A DNA stretch of 9,729 nucleotides from Vulcanimicrobiota bacterium (lineage in GTDB: Bacteria > Vulcanimicrobiota > Vulcanimicrobiia > Vulcanimicrobiales > Vulcanimicrobiaceae), in the NCBI GenBank assembly GCA_014304965.1, contig JACRTZ010000079.1:1-9729 (forward strand), in the 5' to 3' direction. Within the stretch, counting starts at the first letter, position 1. Every line of letters starts with the position of its first letter. Shown here one piece after another: positions 5,382-9,729 of the stretch. The notes below the pieces were generated by a model. That model was not told where the DNA came from. It did no database searches and saw nothing but the letters and a program-made list of their open reading frames with translations. Both the position numbers and the translations under genes were made by a program.

Positions 5382-7648
5382 GAAGCGGGCGCCGTTTCGG
5401 CGCGCTGCGCGTTGCGCACGTACTGGTCGCGGCCGGGGAGGTACTGCTTGGGCCAAGCGATGCCGTCGTATCCGAGCCGCGCCGCGGCGTGAAGCGTCCA
5501 GTACGGATCGGCGAGGTGCGCACGGGCGATCGCACACAAGTCGGCGCGGCCGGCCGCGACGATGCCGTTCACGTGATCGGGATCGAAAATGTTCCCGACC
5601 GCCATCGTGGCGATGCCGGTTTCGTTGCGGATCCGGTCGGCAAACGGCGTCTGATACATGCGGCCGTACACGGGCTTCGACTCGCGCGAGGTTTGACCGG
5701 TCGAGACGTCGATCAAATCCGCGCCCGCCGCGGCGAACGCTTGCGCGATCGCAACCGAATCCTCGCCGGTGACGCCGCCGGGGACCCAGTCGGTTGCCGA
5801 AATGCGCACCGACATCGGCCTCTCTGCCGGCCACGCGGCGCGCAGGGCGCCGAACACTTCAAGCGGATAGCGCAGGCGATTCGCGAGCGAGCCCCCGTAG
5901 TCGTCGGTTCGCCGGTTCGCGAGCGGCGTGATGAAGCTCGAAAGCAGGTAGCCGTGGGCACAGTGCAATTCGAGCAGGTCGAAACCGCACGCAAGGCCCA
6001 TCTGGGCCGCACGCACGAAGTCGGCTTTGACGCGCTCCATGTCGGCGAGCGTCATTTCGCGCGGCATTTGATTGCGCGGTCCGTAGGCAACCGCCGAAGG
6101 CGCGACCAGCGGCCAATTGTCTGCGGCCAGCGGCTCGTCCGGTTCGTCCCAGCCGCGCTGCGTCGAGCCTTTGGCGCCCGCGTGCCCCAATTGCAGCGCG
6201 ATCTTTGCATCGCTGTTTTGATGTACGAACTCGACGATTCGCCGCCACGCGGGGACGTGCTCGGGCTTATACATGCCGGCGCAACCCGGGGAGATGCGCG
6301 CGTCGGACGAGACGTTCGTCATCTCCGTAAAGACCAGTCCCGGGCCGCCCTGAGCGCGTGCGCCGAGATGCACGAGGTAAAAATCGTCGGGCGTACCGTC
6401 AATGCACGAGTACATCGCCATCGGTGAAACGACGACGCGGTTGCGCAGTTCGCAATCGCGCAGTCGAAACGGCGTGAACATGGGAGGGACCGAGTGCGTC
6501 GCGCCCGCGCGGCGCGAGAGCCAGCCTTCCACGCCGCCGACGTACTCCGCGTCGCGGAGCCGCAAATTTTCGTGTCCGATGCGCTGGCTGCGGGTCAATA
6601 AGCTGTACGCGAATTGCTCGGGTTCGAGTCGCGCGTAGCGAGCGACGTTTTCGAACCATTCCGTGCTGTTCCGCGCCGCGTTTTGCAAGCGCAAGACTTC
6701 GATCCTGCGCTCGGCTTCGTAGCGTTCGAAGGCACGCCCGGGCGCGGGTTCCTCGTCGAGGGCGCGCGCGAGGACGATCGCGTCCTCCATCGCGAGCTTC
6801 GTCCCCGAGCCGATCGAGAAATGCGCGGTGTGCGCCGCGTCGCCGAGGAGAACGCGATTGCCAAGGGACCACCGTTCGTTCGTGATGTGCGGAAAGCGCA
6901 GCCACGCATTTGCGAGGTGGGACGCGTTGCTCATCAGCCGTTCGCCGCCCAGGTGCTTGGAGAAGAGACGTTCGCACAATGCGATCGCGTCCTCGGTCGA
7001 AGCCGTGTCGAGGCCGGCGGCGCGCCACGTTTCCTCGCGGCATTCGACGATGACGGTTCCGGTTTCGCGATCGAATTGGTACGCGTGCATGGCGAACCAA
7101 CCCGCGGGCGTTTCTTCGAAGGCAAAGGTGAACGCGTCGAAACGATGATGCGTACCGAGCCAGATGTAGCGGCAGTGCCGTAGGTCTACGCTCGTGCCGA
7201 AGGCGCCCGCATGGGCGCGGCGCAAGAGACTGTTTGCGCCGTCCGCGAAGACCAGCGCATCCGCTTCGCCGAGCTGCGTCTCGTCGCCGATCTCCGACGC
7301 AAAGTGCAGCTCGACGCCGGTTTGCCGCGCACGTTCTTGCAAAATGGCGAGCAGCCGCTTGCGAGCGATTCCGGAAAAGCCTTGGCCCGCTGCCCGCAAC
7401 GTTCGTCCGCGATAGTTGACGTCGATTGCATCCCAGTGCACGAAGTTGCGTTCGATCGCTTCGCCCGTCGCAGGGTCCGCCGCGCCGATGTTGTCGAGCG
7501 TGAGATCCGAAAAGACGACGCCCCATCCGAACGTGTGCTCCGCGCGGTTGCGCTCGAAAACGGCGACCTCGGCGTCTGGTCGAGCCAGCCGCAACAGGAT
7601 CGAGAAGAAGAGTCCGGCGGGTCCGCCGCCGGCGCAAACGACGCGCAA
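5378..7648 (-). CDS. Fused FAD monooxygenase / old-yellow-enzyme reductase, probable 2-aminobenzoyl-CoA monooxygenase/reductase
   Basis: This 756-aa protein has two flavin domains. Residues 1-385 are a class A aromatic-ring hydroxylase related to salicylyl-CoA 5-hydroxylase, with the dinucleotide motif GGGPAG (7-12) and GDAAHTAHFSIGSG (269-282). Residues 389-750 are an FMN-binding OYE-like domain: PMFTPFRLRDCELRNRVVVS, VHLGARAQGGPG, ALQLGHAGAKG (484-494), ELHCAHGYLLSSFITPLANR (560-579) and RTDDYGGSLANR (580-591). I see no Cys cluster for an iron-sulphur centre. The same architecture is known for 2-aminobenzoyl-CoA (anthraniloyl-CoA) monooxygenase/reductase (EC 1.14.13.40), which hydroxylates the ring and then reduces it with NADH. 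The start is TTG at 7648-7646. It lies seven bases after GGAG and aligns with the usual M-R-I-V start, and no earlier ATG, GTG or TTG is in frame. It is the first gene of the operon. Many genomes label such proteins bifunctional salicylyl-CoA 5-hydroxylase/oxidoreductase. Confidence 0.9.
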   Translation of the reverse strand: MRVVCAGGGPAGLFFSILLRLARPDAEVAVFERNRAEHTFGWGVVFSDLTLDNIGAADPATGEAIERNFVHWDAIDVNYRGRTLRAAGQGFSGIARKRLLAILQERARQTGVELHFASEIGDETQLGEADALVFADGANSLLRRAHAGAFGTSVDLRHCRYIWLGTHHRFDAFTFAFEETPAGWFAMHAYQFDRETGTVIVECREETWRAAGLDTASTEDAIALCERLFSKHLGGERLMSNASHLANAWLRFPHITNERWSLGNRVLLGDAAHTAHFSIGSGTKLAMEDAIVLARALDEEPAPGRAFERYEAERRIEVLRLQNAARNSTEWFENVARYARLEPEQFAYSLLTRSQRIGHENLRLRDAEYVGGVEGWLSRRAGATHSVPPMFTPFRLRDCELRNRVVVSPMAMYSCIDGTPDDFYLVHLGARAQGGPGLVFTEMTNVSSDARISPGCAGMYKPEHVPAWRRIVEFVHQNSDAKIALQLGHAGAKGSTQRGWDEPDEPLAADNWPLVAPSAVAYGPRNQMPREMTLADMERVKADFVRAAQMGLACGFDLLELHCAHGYLLSSFITPLANRRTDDYGGSLANRLRYPLEVFGALRAAWPAERPMSVRISATDWVPGGVTGEDSVAIAQAFAAAGADLIDVSTGQTSRESKPVYGRMYQTPFADRIRNETGIATMAVGNIFDPDHVNGIVAAGRADLCAIARAHLADPYWTLHAAARLGYDGIAWPKQYLPGRDQYVRNAQRAETAPAS

Positions 7649-7655
7649 AAAGCCG

Positions 7656-7659
7656 CTCC
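7656..7659 (-). promoter_or_regulatory. Ribosome binding site deciding the TTG start of the monooxygenase/reductase
   Basis: GGAG on the minus strand sits seven bases before TTG 7648-7646. An ATG at 7673 is in another frame and leads to a Ser/Arg-rich shadow protein, so the TTG is preferred. Confidence 0.5.
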
Positions 7660-7728
7660 GTCGTGGTTGGCCATGGGGTGATTCCGAGCACTCATTGGCC
7701 CTGAAGCCCGCGACTCTTGCGATTGTCT

Positions 7729-7781
7729 GGGCCGAACGGCCCGGGTGGGCGGACCGAACGTCCTATGCGGCCGTTTCGGCC
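7729..7781. promoter_or_regulatory. Cluster of three similar palindromic boxes in the divergent control region
   Basis: Box 1 is GGGCCGAACGGCCC (7729-7742). Box 2 is GGACCGAACGTCC (7751-7763). Box 3 is GGCCGTTTCGGCC (7769-7781), whose complement reads GGCCGAAACGGCC. Boxes 1 and 2 agree at 11 of 13 positions and start 22 bases apart, about two helical turns. They lie between the divergent monooxygenase gene (start 7648) and the 182-aa gene (start 7859). A weak minus-strand -10-like GACAAT (7722-7727) sits right beside box 1; I see no good -35. A repressor responding to a CoA intermediate is a natural guess, but no regulator gene is in the window and GC-rich palindromes can arise by chance. Confidence 0.4.
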
Positions 7782-7846
7782 CTCGGCCGATGCCCTTGAT
7801 AGTGAGGTCCCAGAGCGCGCGCATTCGAGCGCGGCCGAAGCGGACC

Positions 7847-7853
7847 GGAGGAG
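7847..7853 (+). promoter_or_regulatory. Strong Shine-Dalgarno site of the 182-aa gene
   Basis: GGAGGAG lies five bases before GTG 7859-7861. It fixes that start over an in-frame start at 7745, whose extra 38 residues are Arg/Pro-rich and run through the palindromic control region. Confidence 0.75.
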
Positions 7854-7858
7854 ATATC

Positions 7859-8407
7859 GTGGAGGGACAAACCGCCGGAGCGCCGGCCGCACCGGAAACC
7901 ATCCGCCGAGCGGCCACGCTGCACGACGATTACGTGCTGACCAAAGATGATGCGGCCGTGGTCGCGCTCATCCTGGGAAATCAGCACTTCAGCTACTCAT
8001 ATAAAGGAAACGGCAAAAAGAACGGGCCCTTGACCTGGGGCGCGTTCGGCGAGACGTTTCGCACGATCGGCGAAGTCCGGCGCCTGGCCGCAGAGCATCC
8101 GATCGAGACCGAGGCCTACGATGCCGAGGACCAGACCGTCGGCCTGGATCTGTTCGGAAACATGCTCGATACGATCGCGTTTCTGCGCGTTCGCTTGCGG
8201 GCGCTCGCAGACGTCGTCATCGAGCGTGGCATGATCGAAGGCCCGGACCTCCTCGCCAAGTACAACGAATATCACGAGCGCAGCTTCGAAGCATACCGCG
8301 ACTTGATGCTGCTGCGGCCCGAGGTTTTCGAGCAGCGGTTCGCCGAGTGGTTACAGACGGAGCGCGACTACCGCGAGCGCCTGGCCACCGCGCCGGGCGG
8401 GAAATAG
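7859..8407 (+). CDS. Protein of unknown function, 182 aa
   Basis: I do not recognise this protein. From the GTG start it has 182 residues, no signal peptide and no membrane segment, so it should be cytoplasmic. Residues 1-15 are Ala/Pro-rich and probably flexible. A distinctive polar stretch, NQHFSYSYKGNGKKNGPLTW (41-60), follows. Residues 63-125 and 129-176 look largely helical, with many charged residues and Leu/Val spacing, including FGNMLDTIAFLRVRLRALAD and YNEYHERSFEAYRDLMLLRP. The C-terminal part ends in WLQTERDYRERL and a short tail. I see no helix-turn-helix, metal-binding cluster or nucleotide-binding motif. It is divergent from the aromatic operon and followed by a terminator-like hairpin, so it is probably a single-gene unit. 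It may share the control region with the operon, but a role in that pathway is not shown. Confidence 0.82.
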   Translation: MEGQTAGAPAAPETIRRAATLHDDYVLTKDDAAVVALILGNQHFSYSYKGNGKKNGPLTWGAFGETFRTIGEVRRLAAEHPIETEAYDAEDQTVGLDLFGNMLDTIAFLRVRLRALADVVIERGMIEGPDLLAKYNEYHERSFEAYRDLMLLRPEVFEQRFAEWLQTERDYRERLATAPGGK

Positions 8408-8434
8408 CCGCTCGCCAGGGTTCTTGGGGGAATT

Positions 8435-8470
8435 CCGCCCGTTGGGGGCCAACTCAACGGGCGGCGTTTT
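8435..8470 (+). terminator. Rho-independent-type terminator after the 182-aa gene
   Basis: CCGCCCGTTG (8435-8444) pairs perfectly with CAACGGGCGG (8455-8464) across a ten-base loop, and CG plus TTTT (8467-8470) follow. It lies 28 bases after the TAG at 8405-8407. The T-run is short, so termination may be partial. Confidence 0.6.
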
Positions 8471-8484
8471 CCGCCGTGTAGCGG

Positions 8485-8500
8485 ACTGCAGTTTTGCAGT
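8485..8500. repeat. Small inverted repeat ACTGCA-GTTT-TGCAGT
   Basis: The 6-bp arms at 8485-8490 and 8495-8500 are perfect, with a four-base loop. It lies between the terminator-like hairpin and the helicase start. It may be a secondary hairpin or an operator-like site for the helicase gene; the sequence does not decide. Confidence 0.3.
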
Positions 8501-8565
8501 TTGCACGCAGAGCGCGCGCAGCGTCGCGCGCCCCATCACCCCCGCGTGATTCCCCAGGTCGAAAT

Positions 8566-9729
8566 TTGAATTTCAGTACCCTTCGCCTGCGCCCGTATCA
8601 AATAGCGGCGCAGAAGGCGATCGTCGAGGAGCGGCGCCGTGGTTTCCACGCGCAACTCGTTTCGCTTGCAACCGGCCTCGGTAAGTCGGTCGTCATTGCT
8701 ACGCTTCCCGAGCTGCTCGAGCTGCGTCCCTCCGACGTAACGCTCGTCGTCGCCCATCGCGACGAGTTGATTCAGCAGCTCGTCGAAAAGATGAAGGCGC
8801 AGAATGCCGACGCCGTGGTCGGCATCGAAAAAGCCGAAGCCTACGCCGCCGAGAATTGTAACATCATCGTTGCGACCGTACAAACGTTGACGGGGCCGCG
8901 CTTGAACCGCTTTATGCTGCGCTTCGGCCGGCGAATCGCGCTCTTCGTCATCGACGAGGCGCACCACGCCGCCGCGCCGACGTATCGCGCGATCCTCGAT
9001 AAAATTCAGCTCAAACGGCCGGACGCGCTCGTCATCGGATTCACCGCGACGCCGCAGCGCGGCGACGGCGCGCAGCTCGTAGATATTTTTCCGGACATCG
9101 TGTATGCAATGGATGCCCGCGCGGGAATCGACGCGGGCTATCTCGTTCCCGTCCGGTCGTATGCGATCGCGACGGAAACGAATCTCGACGAGGTCGCGAC
9201 CCGCGGCGGCGACTTCGTGCTCGGCCAGCTGGCGGCCGCCGTCGACACCGAGGAACGCAACAAGCGCGTCGTCGAGTCGTACTTGGCGCTGACGCCCGGG
9301 AAGAAGACGCTCGTCTTCACCGCGTCGGTCGAACACGCGCGCAACGTCGCGCAGCTCTTCTTGGACAACGGCGTCAAGGCTGCGTTCGCCAGCGGCGATA
9401 CGCCCGACCGCGAGCGCGAAGCGATCGTCGCCGGCTTCCGCGGCGACAAGATCGACGTGCTCGTTAACTGCGGCCTCTATCTAGAAGGCTTCGACGTTCC
9501 GTCCATCCAGGTTATTATCAACGCTCGCCCGACGAAGTCGACGACGCTCTACACGCAAGTCACCGGTCGCGGCATGCGACCCCTCGACGAGTACTCCTAC
9601 GTCATCTCCGAATTGCCGAGTCCCGAAGCGCGGCGCGAGGTGATCGCGATGAGCGAGAAGCCGTACGCGATCATCATCGACATCGTGGATCAAGCGCGGC
9701 GCCACCAGCTGATCACGCTGCCGACGTTA
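8566..9729 (+). CDS. Superfamily II DEAH-box helicase (Res/SSL2-like), partial (C-terminus outside window)
   Basis: 388 codons are present and the frame is open at the right edge. Motifs appear in the right order for an SF2 ATPase: LRPYQ (8-12), Walker A ATGLGKS (35-41), Walker B VIDEAHH (128-134), motif III FTATPQR (159-165), then the second RecA-like domain with TLVFTASVEHA (248-258), LYLEGFDVPS (304-313), NARPTKS (319-325) and motif VI QVTGRGMRP (331-339). This is the layout of the Res/SSL2 group that includes RadD/YejH-like repair helicases, ATP-driven enzymes acting on DNA or RNA. The start is probably TTG 8566-8568, with AGGT seven bases upstream; a TTG at 8494 is possible, but its leader is Arg/Pro-rich. 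No methylase or nuclease partner is visible, so a restriction or defence role is not supported from this window. Confidence 0.88.
   Translation, partial: MNFSTLRLRPYQIAAQKAIVEERRRGFHAQLVSLATGLGKSVVIATLPELLELRPSDVTLVVAHRDELIQQLVEKMKAQNADAVVGIEKAEAYAAENCNIIVATVQTLTGPRLNRFMLRFGRRIALFVIDEAHHAAAPTYRAILDKIQLKRPDALVIGFTATPQRGDGAQLVDIFPDIVYAMDARAGIDAGYLVPVRSYAIATETNLDEVATRGGDFVLGQLAAAVDTEERNKRVVESYLALTPGKKTLVFTASVEHARNVAQLFLDNGVKAAFASGDTPDREREAIVAGFRGDKIDVLVNCGLYLEGFDVPSIQVIINARPTKSTTLYTQVTGRGMRPLDEYSYVISELPSPEARREVIAMSEKPYAIIIDIVDQARRHQLITLPTL

Noticed and set aside
5382..5834. N-terminal extension of the crotonase
   Set aside because: The additional 151 residues are Arg-rich and lie inside the OYE coding region in another frame. 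The GTG overlapping the upstream stop gives the normal family length.
6399..7691. 430-aa minus-strand ORF overlapping the monooxygenase domain in another frame
   Set aside because: Its product is an Arg-rich string without motifs. The alternative frame encodes the flavin-binding motifs over the same bases.
8536..9336. 266-aa minus-strand ORF opposite the helicase
   Set aside because: The plus-strand frame contains all helicase motifs in order; the minus frame is Arg/Asp-rich and matches no family I know.
8566..9729. Helicase as part of a restriction or defence island
   Set aside because: No methylase, nuclease, integrase or phage-type gene is visible, and the motifs equally fit repair helicases such as RadD. 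The window ends before the C-terminal domain.
1..9729. CRISPR arrays, tRNA or rRNA genes, insertion sequences
   Set aside because: I saw no regularly spaced direct repeats, no tRNA cloverleaf, no rRNA segment and no transposase or terminal repeats when reading both strands.

Overview
The window comes from a GC-rich bacterium. The coding frames strongly prefer G or C at the third codon position, genes are packed tightly, and Shine-Dalgarno sites are recognisable. About six of the eight main genes appear to start with GTG or TTG. Nothing here fixes the phylum; a soil-type aerobe able to degrade aromatics is the most I would infer.

Layout. (1) Positions 1-290, minus strand: the 5' part of a secreted cupredoxin-like protein, cut by the window edge. 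(2) Positions 291-480: a short intergenic stretch with a perfect 8-bp dyad and a doubtful plus-strand ORF. (3) Positions 481-7648, minus strand: six genes in one very tight operon. In transcription order they are a fused FAD monooxygenase/old-yellow-enzyme protein, a crotonase-family protein, an acyl-CoA dehydrogenase, an aryl-CoA ligase of the 2-aminobenzoate type, a RidA-family protein and an EamA-family permease. Junctions are 4-nt overlap, 8-nt overlap, 1-nt gap, 4-nt overlap and 13-nt gap. (4) Positions 7649-7858: a divergent control region with three similar GC-rich palindromic boxes. (5) Positions 7859-8407, plus strand: a 182-aa protein I do not recognise. (6) Positions 8408-8565: a terminator-like hairpin and other inverted repeats. 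(7) Positions 8566-9729, plus strand: the N-terminal part of a superfamily II DEAH helicase, cut by the window edge.

The operon looks like a compact version of the aerobic CoA-dependent route for anthranilate (2-aminobenzoate), known from Azoarcus/Aromatoleum. The ligase would make 2-aminobenzoyl-CoA, and the fused monooxygenase/reductase would hydroxylate and reduce the ring. The crotonase and the acyl-CoA dehydrogenase would serve ring opening and beta-oxidation-like steps. RidA could act on an enamine/imine or amino intermediate, and EamA could move substrate or product. A 3-hydroxyacyl-CoA dehydrogenase, a thiolase and a thioesterase are absent here and must be encoded elsewhere if the route is complete.

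Two enzymes deviate from textbook active sites by eye. The RidA protein has Met where the family's key Arg normally sits. The crotonase lacks both glutamates of classical enoyl-CoA hydratase. These deviations, the control region and the unknown 182-aa protein are the parts most worth a second look.
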